NCBI RefSeq assembly: GCF_017163935.1
Contig: NZ_JABVZR010000001.1
Coordinates: 1,116,001-1,180,000, forward strand
Direction: 5' to 3'
DNA length: 64,000 nt
Source: Novosphingobium terrae
GTDB taxonomy: Bacteria; Pseudomonadota; Alphaproteobacteria; Sphingomonadales; Sphingomonadaceae
The translations under genes were made by a program, and so were the position numbers. This document shows positions 15,602 to 25,441 of this stretch, in pieces (position 1 is the stretch's first letter; each line of letters opens with the position of its first letter). The notes beneath the pieces are model-generated. The model was not told the origin of the DNA. It was given only the letters and a program-made list of their open reading frames with translations, and ran no database searches.

Positions 15602-18433
15602 GTGTCTGGCCTGCGGAGTTTCAAGACCTTGTCGAGGCTGTCTTCTTCATCGATGGTGGCGCTTTGCGCTCTCCTCCCTGTTCTGATGGCGGCCCCTGCT
15701 CAGGCGCAGACCACTGACACCACCCCCGTGACCAAATCGGGCGGGCTGACCGACGATGCCACCAATGATCCGGTGCCCACCGGTGTGGTCCATGCCAAGG
15801 ACACCAAGGGCAAGGAAATCGTCGTCGTCGGCGAGAAGATCCCGGGTCAGGTGGAGGCTGCGCAGCCCCCGCTGGCGGTGATGGATGAGGAAGATATTGC
15901 CGCTTACGGCGTCAATTCGATCAGCGATCTGCTCGATGCCCTTGCGCCGGAAACCGGCACGGGGCGCGGGCGCGGCTCGACCGGGCCGGTCATTCTGGTC
16001 AATGGACAGCGCATCTCCTCCTTCCGCGAGATCCGCGACTATCCGCCCGAGGCGATCCGCCGCATCGAGATCCTGCCCGAGGAAGTGGCACTGCGCTTCG
16101 GCTATTCGCCTGACCAGCGCGTGGTCAATTTCATTCTGAAGGACCTGTTCAAGAGCAAGGTGCTGGATGGCACGTTCACCTCGCCCACGCGCGGCGGCAC
16201 CTCCACCATCGCCGGGCAGGCCAATGCGCTCAACATCGATCACGGCAAGCGCTTCAACATCTCGGCCAAGGCGGATTACACCAGCCCGCTGACCGAAGCC
16301 GAGCGCGGCGTCACCCAGACGGCAGGCACCACGCCCACGGTCTCCACCGATCCGCAGCCGGGCAACTATCGCTCGCTGGTGGATTCGACCAAGGATTACA
16401 CGCTCAACGCCACCTATACGATGCCGCTGTCCAAGAAGGTGATGTCGGGCACGCTGGCGATCAACGGCACGGCGGCCCGCACCGACACCACCGCGCTTTC
16501 GGGCCTGAACACGGTGACCCTGACCGGTCCGGACGGCAGCACGGCGGTGCGGACCTATCCCGGCGCGCTCCAGCAGTTCAGCCGCACCGACACCTTCAGC
16601 CTTGGCCTGACGCTGAACAAGCCGGTGGGCCTGTGGAACCTCTCGGCCACCTTCGACGGCAGCCATGCCGATGCCACCACCCGCAATGACAACCGCTATT
16701 CCACCACCAGCACGGCCTACACCGATATGCTGGCGCAGGCGGCGGCGGGCACGCTCTCGCTGACGGGCGCGCTGCCCTCGCTGCCCGATGCGGGGCAGAA
16801 TGTCTCCAAGAGCATCACCAATTCCTTCACCAGCCTTGTGACTTTTGGCGGGCGGGTGATCCGCCTGCCGGGCGGGCATATGGCGCTGACCACCAAGGCG
16901 GGCTTCGCCTATACCGCGCTCGACAGCCACAGCACGCTGGGCACGGGCAACAATCTGAAGCGCGGCGATCTTTCGGCGGGCTTCAACCTTGCCATTCCCA
17001 TCACCAGCCGCCGTGAGAATTTCGGTGCGGCGGTGGGCGATATCACGCTGAACGTCTCGGGCGGGCTCGACAATCTGTCGGACTTCGGGATCATCACCAA
17101 CTGGACCGGCGGCGTCACCTGGGGCATCACCCCCAAGCTGAGCCTGCAGGCCAGCTATATTTTCAATCAGGAAGCGCCGAGCCTGGCCAATCTGGGCGGC
17201 GCCCAGACCATCAGCTACAATCAGACGATCTATGACTTCGTGAAGGGTGAATCCGTGCTGGCCACGGTGATCACCGGCGGCAACCGCAGTCTGGTGCGCG
17301 AAAGCCGCAATGACATCAAGCTGGGGATCAACTGGTCCTTGCCGGTGGTCAAGAACTCGAACCTGATCGTGGAATATTTCGACAATCGCTCGAAGAATGT
17401 CTCCTCCAGCTTCCCGGCGCTGACGGCGGCGGTGCTGAACGCCTATCCGGGCCGCGTCACGCGTGACCCGACCACGGGCGACATCACCCAGATCGACGAA
17501 ACCCCGGTGACCATCGCCAGCCAGCATGAAAAGCGCCTGCGCTGGGGCTTCAACCTGTTCGGCAACATCGGCAAGCCGCTGCCTCCCGTGCGTCGCCGCT
17601 TCGGTATGGGCGGTCCCGGCGGCCCGGGTGGCCCGGGTGAGGGCGGTCCGCCCCCGGGCGAGGGTGGTCCGCCGCCGGGTGAAGGCGGCGGAAGTGGTCG
17701 CGGTGGCGGCGAAGGTGGCGGTTCGGGCGGTGGCTCCGGTGGTTCCGGTGGCGGCACGGGCGCATCGGGTGCCACTGCGGGTGGCGGTTCGGGCGCTGCG
17801 CTGAGCTCCGGCGGCGGTGGTGGCGGTGGCCGTTCAGGCGGCGGCGGTTTTGGTGGCGGCCCCGGTGGTGGTGGCCCCGGCGGGCCGGGCGGCGGCTTTG
17901 GCGGTCCGCCTCCGGGTGGCGGCGGTGGCCGCGACCGGGTGCGTTACCCCGGGCGCTGGAACATCTCGATCTATCACACGGTCAATTTCCTCGACCGGGT
18001 GCAACTGGTGCCGGGGGCTCAGGCGCTCGATCTGCTGGGGGGCGACACGATCAGCTCAGGCGGCGGCGTGGCGGTGCATTCGCTCGCGATGGATGCGGGT
18101 GGTTCCTACAAGGGCATGGGTGTGCGGTTGAGCGGCAGCTGGTCCTCCACCACCCATGTGAAGGGCAGCGGCGCGCCGGGTGCGACGGATCTGCGCTTCG
18201 GATCGGTGCTGACGCTCAATGCCCGCGTCTTCGTGGATCTGGGCCAGCAGGCCAGCCTTGTGAAGAAGTCTAACTTCTTCAAGAACGCCCGCGTGTCCTT
18301 GGGGGTCAACGATCTGCTCGACAATTACAGCAAGGTCACCAACAGCAATGGGGTGACGCCCACGGCTTATCAGTGGCCTTATATCTCGGCCAACCGGCGT
18401 ACGGTCTCGCTGGAGCTGCGCAAGTTGTTCTGA
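15602..18433 (+). CDS. TonB-dependent receptor-like outer-membrane protein with Gly/Pro-rich insert
   Basis: 943 residues, starting at GTG 15602. There is a signal peptide (about 1-35; hydrophobic run then APAQA before QTTD) and a plug-like domain (about 70-180, DLLDALAPETGTGRGRG, VILVNGQRISSF). Repeated beta-strand segments follow, and the protein ends in aromatic-terminated LELRKLF, as outer-membrane barrels do. Residues about 668-780 are almost pure Gly, Pro and Ser, interrupting the barrel. The substrate is unknown; TonB receptors take up iron complexes, sugars or aromatics. An in-frame ATG at codon 18 is a possible alternative start. It has its own promoter region and is followed by uvrC. 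Confidence 0.8.
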   Translation: MSGLRSFKTLSRLSSSSMVALCALLPVLMAAPAQAQTTDTTPVTKSGGLTDDATNDPVPTGVVHAKDTKGKEIVVVGEKIPGQVEAAQPPLAVMDEEDIAAYGVNSISDLLDALAPETGTGRGRGSTGPVILVNGQRISSFREIRDYPPEAIRRIEILPEEVALRFGYSPDQRVVNFILKDLFKSKVLDGTFTSPTRGGTSTIAGQANALNIDHGKRFNISAKADYTSPLTEAERGVTQTAGTTPTVSTDPQPGNYRSLVDSTKDYTLNATYTMPLSKKVMSGTLAINGTAARTDTTALSGLNTVTLTGPDGSTAVRTYPGALQQFSRTDTFSLGLTLNKPVGLWNLSATFDGSHADATTRNDNRYSTTSTAYTDMLAQAAAGTLSLTGALPSLPDAGQNVSKSITNSFTSLVTFGGRVIRLPGGHMALTTKAGFAYTALDSHSTLGTGNNLKRGDLSAGFNLAIPITSRRENFGAAVGDITLNVSGGLDNLSDFGIITNWTGGVTWGITPKLSLQASYIFNQEAPSLANLGGAQTISYNQTIYDFVKGESVLATVITGGNRSLVRESRNDIKLGINWSLPVVKNSNLIVEYFDNRSKNVSSSFPALTAAVLNAYPGRVTRDPTTGDITQIDETPVTIASQHEKRLRWGFNLFGNIGKPLPPVRRRFGMGGPGGPGGPGEGGPPPGEGGPPPGEGGGSGRGGGEGGGSGGGSGGSGGGTGASGATAGGGSGAALSSGGGGGGGRSGGGGFGGGPGGGGPGGPGGGFGGPPPGGGGGRDRVRYPGRWNISIYHTVNFLDRVQLVPGAQALDLLGGDTISSGGGVAVHSLAMDAGGSYKGMGVRLSGSWSSTTHVKGSGAPGATDLRFGSVLTLNARVFVDLGQQASLVKKSNFFKNARVSLGVNDLLDNYSKVTNSNGVTPTAYQWPYISANRRTVSLELRKLF

Positions 18434-18499
18434 TTTTGATCTGTGGGGAGGGGCTTGGTGCCTCTCCCCATATGGCGTGCGATACCCTATCTGGGGCCG

Positions 18500-20443
18500 A
18501 TGCCTTCCGACTCATCCGGTTCCGACATTCCAGCCAGCCCCAACCGCTTCAACGAGGATGCCGCCACGCGCCTGATCCGGGGCGGCAGCGAGCGACCCGA
18601 TCTCGACATGGGCGTTGCCGCGATCCGCGAGGTGCTGGCCACCTTGCCCGCGCGCCCGGGCGTCTATCGCATGACCGATGTGCGCGGCGATGTGCTGTAT
18701 GTCGGCAAGGCGCGGGCGCTGCGCAACCGCGTGGCGAACTACACGCAGGTCGACCGCCTGCCCTTGCGGCTGCAGCGCATGGTCTCGCAGTGCCGGGGCA
18801 TGACCATCGTCACCACCAATTCGGAGGCCGAGGCGCTGCTGCTTGAAGCGCAGCTGATCAAGCGCTTCCGGCCGCCCTACAATGTGCTGCTGCGCGACGA
18901 TAAGTCGTTTCCTTTCATTCTTTTGCGCACGGATCACGATTTTCCGCGCATCTCCAAGCATCGCGGCGCGCGCAAGGCGGTGGGCAATTACTACGGCCCC
19001 TTCGCCAGCGCCGGATCGGTGAACACCACGATCAACGCGCTGCAAAAGCTGTTCCTGCTGCGCAGCTGCACCGACAGTTTTATGAGCCGCCGCGACCGGC
19101 CCTGCCTGCTCTACCAGATCAAACGTTGCAGCGCGCCTTGCGTGGATCGCATCGACAAGGAAGGCTATGCCGATCTGGTGAGGCAGGCGCGCGATTTCCT
19201 CGGCGGCAAATCCAATGCGGTGCAGCGCGAGATCGAGGCCCAGATGGCGCAGGCCGCCGAAGATCTGGATTTCGAGCGCGCCGCCATGCTGCGTGACCGC
19301 CTGCGCGCCGCGACCTTCATTCAGGGCTCTCAGGCAATCCATGCCGAGGGCCTGCCCAACGCCGACATCTTCGCCATGGCGGTGAAGAATGGTCAGATCG
19401 CCATTCAGGCCTTCTTTATCCGCGGCGGCCAGAACTGGGGCCACCGCGCCTTCTTCCCCACCCACACCGAGGGGCTGGAAGAGGCCGAGGTGATGCAAAG
19501 CTTCCTCGCGCAATTCTATGAGGAGGTGCCGCCCCCGCGTGTCATCCTGATGGACCGCGAACTGCCCGAAGCCGACCTGTTGGCCGAAGCGCTGAAAGAG
19601 GCCGCCGGCGGCAAGGTGGAGATCGCCATGCCCCAGCGCGGCGACCGCAAGCGTCTGGTGGAGCAGGCCACCCGCAATGCCGTGGAAGCGCTCGACCGCC
19701 GCGCCGCCGAAACCGGCACCAAGGCGAAAATCTGGCGCGAGATGACAGAATTCCTCGATTTGCCGGAAATCCCCCAGCGCGTCGAAGTCTATGACAACAG
19801 CCATATTCAGGGCGCTCATGCCCTTGGCGCGATGATCGTCGCGGGGCCGGAAGGCTTCATCAAGGGCCAGTACCGCAAGTGGAACATCAAGCAGGCGGAA
19901 ACCAACGACGACTTCGGCATGATGCGCGAGGTTCTCGCCCGCCGCTTCGGCCGCGTGATGGAGGAAGACCCCGAGCGCGACAAAGGCCTCTGGCCCGACC
20001 TGATCCTGATCGACGGTGGCAAGGGCCAGCTCAGCGCCGTGATGGAGGTGGTGAACGAACTCGGCATCGAGGATGTCGCGGTGATCGGTATCGCCAAGGG
20101 CCCCCACCACGGCCGCGACGGGCGCGAAGTCTTCCACTTCCCCGACGGGCGTGAGAAGATGCTGCCGGTCAACTCGCCCGTGCTGTTCCACCTGCAGCGC
20201 CTGCGCGACGAGGTTCACCGCTTCGTGATCGGCGCTCACCGCGATAAGCGTTCCCGCGCGATCACAGCGTCTCCGCTGGACGAGATCCCCGGCATCGGTC
20301 CTGCCCGCAAGCGCGCACTGCTGCTGCATTTCGGCACGGCGAGCCGGGTGCGGGCGGCGGCGCTGGACGATCTGATGCGGGCGCCGGGCGTGTCCGAAGC
20401 GGTGGCGCGGACGGTGTATGATTTTTACCATCCGGGGGGGTGA
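18500..20443 (+). CDS. uvrC: UvrC, excinuclease ABC subunit C
   Basis: Dual-incision nuclease of nucleotide excision repair. About 647 residues from ATG 18500. The order is GIY-YIG domain (PGVYRMTDV...VLYVGKA), a four-Cys region (CSAPCV), UVR helix pair (DLDFERAAMLRDRLR), RNase H-like nuclease (VEVYDNSHIQGAHALG, LILIDGGKGQL) and tandem HhH (LDEIPGIGPARKRALL). Length is normal. An in-frame upstream start at 18443 lacks support. It ends 23 bp before element copy 1. Confidence 0.97.
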   Translation: MPSDSSGSDIPASPNRFNEDAATRLIRGGSERPDLDMGVAAIREVLATLPARPGVYRMTDVRGDVLYVGKARALRNRVANYTQVDRLPLRLQRMVSQCRGMTIVTTNSEAEALLLEAQLIKRFRPPYNVLLRDDKSFPFILLRTDHDFPRISKHRGARKAVGNYYGPFASAGSVNTTINALQKLFLLRSCTDSFMSRRDRPCLLYQIKRCSAPCVDRIDKEGYADLVRQARDFLGGKSNAVQREIEAQMAQAAEDLDFERAAMLRDRLRAATFIQGSQAIHAEGLPNADIFAMAVKNGQIAIQAFFIRGGQNWGHRAFFPTHTEGLEEAEVMQSFLAQFYEEVPPPRVILMDRELPEADLLAEALKEAAGGKVEIAMPQRGDRKRLVEQATRNAVEALDRRAAETGTKAKIWREMTEFLDLPEIPQRVEVYDNSHIQGAHALGAMIVAGPEGFIKGQYRKWNIKQAETNDDFGMMREVLARRFGRVMEEDPERDKGLWPDLILIDGGKGQLSAVMEVVNELGIEDVAVIGIAKGPHHGRDGREVFHFPDGREKMLPVNSPVLFHLQRLRDEVHRFVIGAHRDKRSRAITASPLDEIPGIGPARKRALLLHFGTASRVRAAALDDLMRAPGVSEAVARTVYDFYHPGG

Positions 20444-20466
20444 CGAAGGGGATTAAAAGAGGAAAT

Positions 20467-20943
20467 GCGAGGGCCATCGCCCTCGCGCTCCCGGGTGTTG
20501 TCAGCCTGGGCGCTACGGGTTCGGCCTTGAGCAAGGTCGCCGCGCCGCAGGCAGGCTTGTGAAGTCGAGAATTCGGGAAGATACTGGGGGTGGGCTTCTG
20601 TTCGCCTTTGCAGCCTCGCCAGAGGAGTATGGATATGCGCGCCGTTCGTTATTGGTCTGTATTGAGCGCTGTTTTGCCACCGGTACTCGGCGTTGTCCTG
20701 GGTGAGGCAAATGTTATCGGCCCTAATCCGCAGACCTTTTTTGGGCTTGGTGTGTTGGCGACGATTTCGGTCGGAGGGATCATCTACGGTGTATCGGAAG
20801 GCCTGCGCAGCCGCCGCAGTATGACGTCTTAACTGCCTGCGGCGCCTTGGGTGGCGCAGGTGGAGAGGTTGGACGCAACAATCGGGCGCCACCACCCTAT
20901 CGCCGGAAGACGTTATGGGAGCGCGAGGGGGTAACCCCCTCGC
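20467..20943. repeat. intergenic palindromic element, copy 1 (long, with internal gene)
   Basis: 477 bp. The left terminal hairpin has arms GCGAGGGC around CATC. Next come arm B (TTGTCAGCC...GGGTTCGGCC...GCGCCGCAGGC), a 330-bp central insert holding a 65-codon gene, and arm A reversed (GCGCAGGTGGAGAG...GGAAGACGT). The right hairpin has arms GCGAGGGGG around TAA. Orientation is B to A. It lies between convergent uvrC and an acetyltransferase-like gene. Confidence 0.85.
20635..20832 (+). CDS. small membrane protein encoded inside element copy 1
   Basis: 65 residues from ATG 20635 with AGGAG 7 bp upstream (ATG 20629 is also in frame). There are two hydrophobic stretches (about 6-25 and 35-55, TFFGLGVLATISVGGIIYGV) and a basic end. 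No family recognised. It sits exactly in the centre of the intergenic element, between its GCGCCGCAGGC and GCCTGCGGCGC inner arms; other copies have only 10-50 bases there. A clean ribosome site and protein-like hydrophobic pattern make it probably real. Confidence 0.6.
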   Translation: MRAVRYWSVLSAVLPPVLGVVLGEANVIGPNPQTFFGLGVLATISVGGIIYGVSEGLRSRRSMTS

Positions 20944-20949
20944 ATTTCC

Positions 20950-22083
20950 TTACTTCCATTCTTCCTGCCGCTCTCTTTTCACAATTTCTTTGAAAAGAGC
21001 CCGGCGCAACCCTCCACCGATCCCGATCGACACCCGTCCCACGGCACGGCGCTCCCGCCAGATATGGTCGATCATCGGGTGGTCGGCGGCGGCGCAACTG
21101 TCGCAGGCCTCAAGCGAGCTATCCTCCAGCAGCGCCAGGTTTTCCCGCTGCAACAAAACCCCCGGCGAAAACCGCGAAAGCCCCTCATCAAAGGCGGTCT
21201 TGTAGCTGAAGCCCATCGGCGGCGTCAGCAGATTGGCGAGCATGGCGATGGGCTGGCCATCCAGCGTCAGCGCCAGCCTTTCGAGGCATCCCGCCTGCGC
21301 CGCGCCGGACATGGCCTCACGGAAGAGGGTGGCGGTGTCAGGGCGGCAGGCCAGCGCCGAACCGGCCTTGCCCTTCCAGCCCGCGGCTTCCAGCGTCAGG
21401 AATTGTTCGATCCATGCGGGCAGATCGTTGGCGTCGCGCTGGCGCTCCACCGCCAAAACGCCGGTTTCGGAAAGGCGCGCATGCTGGCGGCGCAACTCCT
21501 TGCGCTTCTTGCCTGACATGGAGGCCTCCAGATAGGCCTCGGGCGAGAGGGGGGAGGCCAGCATCGCGCGCTCCTCGCGCCAGACCAGCCCATGAGGGCG
21601 GCTCGCCAGCACGCGACGCAGCGCATCGGCCAAAGCGCCGGTCAGCGGCAGGTCGCTCAGATGGAGGAACAGGCCCAGCCCGGCATGGCGATCGGCATGA
21701 TCCAGCAGGGCGTGCCAGAAGGCCTCTTCCGCGCCACGGGCCACCAGGGGGGCGCCAAGGAAGCTGTTAGGGTGAGTCCAGCCCGCCAGATGAGGAATCG
21801 GGCGGCCATAATAGGATCGTGTTGCGGCCACCGGCAGCAGGCCGATCAGAGCGGCGCCGCGTTCAAGGCACCACAGGTCCACGCGCGGCGGCTGCAAGGC
21901 ACGCAGCGAGGGCAACAGATACCAGCTTGCGAGGAAGGGGTTGGGCTCGCTGGCCTGCCGGGCCAGAGCATCCCAGCGGGTGATGGCCTCGGGCTGGTCC
22001 ATCTCCCGCCAGTCCACGGCACGGATCGCGCCATCTTGCGCGTGGTCCGATATGAGGTGGGGCGGGGCAAGCACGAAAGACAC
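20950..22083 (-). CDS. GNAT-type acetyltransferase, CelD/BcsL-like
   Basis: 377 residues. N-terminal half has WDALARQASEPNPFLASWYL; the C-terminal Acetyltransf_6-type core has SGKKRKELRRQHARL, FLTLEAAGWKGKAGSAL and MLANLLTPPMGFSYKTAFDE. Such proteins occur in exopolysaccharide and cellulose clusters, but none is nearby, so the substrate is unknown. Its stop codon lies 6 bp from element copy 1. It follows hppA by 83 bp on the same strand. Confidence 0.85.
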   Translation of the reverse strand: MSFVLAPPHLISDHAQDGAIRAVDWREMDQPEAITRWDALARQASEPNPFLASWYLLPSLRALQPPRVDLWCLERGAALIGLLPVAATRSYYGRPIPHLAGWTHPNSFLGAPLVARGAEEAFWHALLDHADRHAGLGLFLHLSDLPLTGALADALRRVLASRPHGLVWREERAMLASPLSPEAYLEASMSGKKRKELRRQHARLSETGVLAVERQRDANDLPAWIEQFLTLEAAGWKGKAGSALACRPDTATLFREAMSGAAQAGCLERLALTLDGQPIAMLANLLTPPMGFSYKTAFDEGLSRFSPGVLLQRENLALLEDSSLEACDSCAAADHPMIDHIWRERRAVGRVSIGIGGGLRRALFKEIVKRERQEEWK

Positions 22084-22166
22084 TTCTCCATCGGCGCGAC
22101 CTTTGCCGATGGAGAAGCTCTAGCAGGTGATCCGCGAAAGAATAACTAACGCGGACAGGGTGTTTT

Positions 22167-24281
22167 TCATCCTGCGGCGGCCTGCCCGGCCAATGCGGCC
22201 AGCAGCAGCAGGGCGACGATGTTGGTGATCTTGATCATGGGGTTCACGGCGGGCCCGGCGGTGTCCTTATAGGGATCGCCGACCGTGTCGCCGGTCACTG
22301 CGGCCTTGTGGGCTTCGGAGCCCTTGCCGCCGTGATGGCCGTCCTCGATGTATTTCTTGGCATTGTCCCAGGCGCCGCCGCCGCTGGTCATGGAGAGCGC
22401 CACGAAGAGCCCGCCCACGATCACGCCCAGCAGCAGCGCGCCCAGAGCGGCAAAGCCGTTCTGCCGCCCGGCCACCGCGCTGATCACGGCATAGACCACC
22501 ACCGGCGCCAGCACCGGCAGCAGGGATGGCAGCACCATTTCCTTGATCGCGGCGCGCGTCACCAGATCGACGGTGCGGGCGTAATTGGGCCGCGACGTGC
22601 CCGCCATGATGCCCGGATCGCTGGCGAACTGGTTGCGTACATCCATCACCACATCGCCTGCCGCGCGACCCACCGCCGTCATGCCCATGGCGCCGAAGAG
22701 ATAGGGCAGGAGGCCGCCCAAAAGCAGCCCGACGATGACGTAGGGGTTCTCCAGACTGAAATCGACATGCAGCCCGGGGAAGAACTCGCGCAGATCGGTG
22801 GTGTAGGCGGCGAACAGCACCAGCGCCGCCAGCCCTGCCGAGCCGATGGCATAGCCCTTGGTCACGGCCTTGGTGGTGTTGCCCACCGCGTCCAGAGCAT
22901 CGGTCTTTTCGCGCACGCTGTCGTCCAGACCGGCCATTTCGGCGATACCACCGGCGTTGTCGGTGACGGGGCCGTAGGCGTCGAGCGCCACCACCATGCC
23001 CGCCAGCGCCAGCATCGATGTGGCGGCATAGGCAATGCCGATCAGCCCGGCGAGCTGATAGGCAAAGATGATCCCGGCCACGATGACCAGCGTGGGCAGG
23101 GCGGTCGCCTCAAGGCTGATCGCCAGACCCTGAATGACATTGGTGCCATGGCCCGTCTCCGAAGCCTTGGCGATGGAGCGCACCGGGCGATAGCCTGTGC
23201 CGGTGTAATATTCGGTGATCCAGATGATGAGGCCGGTGATCGCCAGACCCAGCAGGGCGCAATGGAACAGCGCCTGCCCGGTCAGCATGCCGGTGCCCAG
23301 CGGCGTGCTCATCTCGCCCGCGACATCGCCGATCACCGAGGCAATCGCCAGCCAGATCGCGGGGATGGAGAGCACGGCGGTGACGCCAAAGCCCTTGTAC
23401 ATCGCCCCCATGATGTTGCGCGATGATCCCAGCCGCACAAAATAGGTGCCGATGATCGAGGTGAGAATGCACACGCCGCCGATCAGCAGCGGCAAGCTCA
23501 TCAGCGGCAGCAGCAAGGCAGGCTGGTTCTGGAAATGCAGCGCCGTCAGCACCATGGTCGCGCCCACGGTGACGACATAGGTCTCGAACAGGTCGGCGGC
23601 CATGCCTGCGCAGTCGCCCACATTGTCGCCCACATTGTCGGCGATGACGGCGGGGTTGCGCGGGTCGTCCTCGGGGATGCCCGCCTCGACCTTGCCGACC
23701 AGATCGGCGCCAACGTCAGCGGCCTTGGTGAAGATGCCGCCGCCGAGGCGCGCGAAGATGGACACCAAAGAAGCGCCCAAAGCCAAGGCCGTTAAAGCGG
23801 TGACCACCGTGCGGTCGCCCGGCGCGTGCCCGGCAGGCCCGGTGAGATACCAGAAGAAAATCGCAATCGCGAGCAAGGCCAGCCCCGCCACCAGCATGCC
23901 GGTGATGGCACCCGCGCGGAAGGCCAGCGTCAGCCCGCTTTGCAAGCCATGCTGGGCCGCCGCAGCCGTGCGCAGGTTGGAGCGCACCGACACATGCATG
24001 CCGATAAAGCCCGCCGCGCCAGACAATACCGCGCCCAGCACGAAGCCCGCGCCGGAAATCGGCCCCAGCGCCACGGTGACGATGATCGCCACAATCACGC
24101 CGACCACGGCGATGGTGGAATATTGCCGCTTGAGATAGGCCTGCGCGCCCTCCTGAATGGCGGCGGCGATGTCGCGCATTTTCTCGCTGCCGGTGGGCGC
24201 TGACAGGACCTGTCGCGCGGTGACAATGCCATATAAAATAGCCAGGGCCCCAAAGGCGATGGCGGTGGCGATCGGACTCAT
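22167..24281 (-). CDS. hppA: HppA, membrane H+-translocating pyrophosphatase
   Basis: Integral membrane pump (about 704 residues, some 16 hydrophobic helices) that couples PPi hydrolysis to proton export. ATG 24281 follows GGGGAG. Substrate-site motifs are visible: the [14 protein letters not shown] stretch and [12 protein letters not shown]. The GNTTKA motif has Lys where K+-dependent enzymes have Ala, so it should be the K+-independent class. Upstream at 24305-24320 a dyad GGCGCAA-AA-TTGCGCC sits about 25 bp before the start and could be a leader hairpin. Confidence 0.96.
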   Translation of the reverse strand: MSPIATAIAFGALAILYGIVTARQVLSAPTGSEKMRDIAAAIQEGAQAYLKRQYSTIAVVGVIVAIIVTVALGPISGAGFVLGAVLSGAAGFIGMHVSVRSNLRTAAAAQHGLQSGLTLAFRAGAITGMLVAGLALLAIAIFFWYLTGPAGHAPGDRTVVTALTALALGASLVSIFARLGGGIFTKAADVGADLVGKVEAGIPEDDPRNPAVIADNVGDNVGDCAGMAADLFETYVVTVGATMVLTALHFQNQPALLLPLMSLPLLIGGVCILTSIIGTYFVRLGSSRNIMGAMYKGFGVTAVLSIPAIWLAIASVIGDVAGEMSTPLGTGMLTGQALFHCALLGLAITGLIIWITEYYTGTGYRPVRSIAKASETGHGTNVIQGLAISLEATALPTLVIVAGIIFAYQLAGLIGIAYAATSMLALAGMVVALDAYGPVTDNAGGIAEMAGLDDSVREKTDALDAVGNTTKAVTKGYAIGSAGLAALVLFAAYTTDLREFFPGLHVDFSLENPYVIVGLLLGGLLPYLFGAMGMTAVGRAAGDVVMDVRNQFASDPGIMAGTSRPNYARTVDLVTRAAIKEMVLPSLLPVLAPVVVYAVISAVAGRQNGFAALGALLLGVIVGGLFVALSMTSGGGAWDNAKKYIEDGHHGGKGSEAHKAAVTGDTVGDPYKDTAGPAVNPMIKITNIVALLLLAALAGQAAAG

Positions 24282-24548
24282 CAAGCCGCTCCCCTCTCTT
24301 CCATGGCGCAAAATTGCGCCTGCCCGCCCGGTTTGTGCCCTCTTTCTATCCTGTGGGGCGAAGACGGTGCAGTGCGATCATAATGGAGAGGGGCATTTGG
24401 GCAAGAAAACTTTGACCAATATGGAGAATTCCGGAGTAACGGGAGGCGGTGCTTTTGTTGCGATGCGGAAATAAAATCCTGATCGGTTCGACTTGTCTTT
24501 GCGATCAGTCTCTTGGTTTTGCGGCATCGCAACTTGAGCGGGGTGCGC

Positions 24549-25433
24549 CTAAGCTTCGTGCTGCCATCCCAGATGGTTGGCATCGACCAGAGGCTGTCCA
24601 TCGAGGATCAGCGGGGCATCCTGCCATGCCTCGACCGTCCCGATATGATACGCGGCAACCGGCGGCACAGCCGATGGGGGCAGGGTAAAAAGCAATTGAT
24701 AATCATCGCCCCAGCGCAGCGCTTCATTGCGGCGATGCTCGGGGGCCGCCAGCGGAACGGCAGCGCTGTCGATGGCCAGCGTCACGCCGCTGGCGGTGCC
24801 CATGCGATGCGCGTCGAGCAGCAGCCCATCGGACAGATCCATCATTGCGGTCACCAGCGGCGCCAGCGCTTGACCTTGTGCCAAAAGCGCATCCGGGCGG
24901 CGGTAGGGCAGGCTGAGGGCGGGATCGTGATCGCCGCTCTGCAGCGCTTCAAGCCCGATCATCGCCGCACCGACGGCTCCGGTGATCCACACGCCATCGC
25001 CCACCTGCGCCCCGGCGCGCGAGGGCACCGGGCGATACGTGGCGCGGCCGATCGCCGTCAGCCCCAGCGTGCGAGGGCCTTCCGCCGTGATCGTGTCGCC
25101 GCCCAGCAGGGGCACGTTGTAATGCCGAAGGGCTTCACCAAGCCCATCGAGGAAGCGCTCGTCATCGCGGCCCAGCGTGTAGCCGATCAGCACGCCCAGC
25201 GGCTCGGCGCCCTTGGCGGCCAGATCGGAGAGGTTCGTGGCCACCAGACGCCAGGCCACATCGGCCATGTCCTGGCTGGCGAGGTAATGCACGCCCTGCG
25301 CCAGCGAATCATGGGTGAGGATCAGCGTCTCGCTGCCCACCTCCAGCACCGCGCAATCGTCATTGAGCCCGCGCGCGGCAGGGTGACTGGCCAGATCCCG
25401 CAGGCGGGCGATGAAGGCTAACTCGCCCGCCAT
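24549..25433 (-). CDS. thiL: ThiL, thiamine-monophosphate kinase
   Basis: 294 residues. Phosphorylates thiamine monophosphate to thiamine diphosphate with ATP. Characteristic DDCAVL, TLILTHDSLAQGVHY (metal-binding Asp), LGGDTITAEGP and MDLSDGLLLDA motifs; normal length. It follows nusB by 8 bp, a pairing common in bacteria. Last gene of the hisG-hisD-nusB-thiL unit. Confidence 0.95.
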   Translation of the reverse strand: MAGELAFIARLRDLASHPAARGLNDDCAVLEVGSETLILTHDSLAQGVHYLASQDMADVAWRLVATNLSDLAAKGAEPLGVLIGYTLGRDDERFLDGLGEALRHYNVPLLGGDTITAEGPRTLGLTAIGRATYRPVPSRAGAQVGDGVWITGAVGAAMIGLEALQSGDHDPALSLPYRRPDALLAQGQALAPLVTAMMDLSDGLLLDAHRMGTASGVTLAIDSAAVPLAAPEHRRNEALRWGDDYQLLFTLPPSAVPPVAAYHIGTVEAWQDAPLILDGQPLVDANHLGWQHEA

Positions 25434-25441
25434 AAAGGGTG

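Noticed and set aside
15647..17527. 626-codon open frame antisense to the TonB-receptor-like gene
   Set aside because: High-GC third positions remove stops on the other strand. The translation is Arg/Gly/Ala/Asp-rich without domains, and the plus-strand frame has a signal peptide and barrel end.
18512..20431. 639-codon open frame antisense to uvrC
   Set aside because: A shadow of uvrC, whose full domain set is clear on the plus strand.
20467..20943. Element copies as insertion sequences with a transposase
   Set aside because: No copy encodes a transposase, and no target-site duplication could be identified; the flanks continue the imperfect inverted symmetry instead.
24305..24320. GGCGCAA-AA-TTGCGCC before hppA as an operator
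   Set aside because: A single short dyad very close to the ribosome site, with no regulator or second copy nearby; noted only in the hppA entry.
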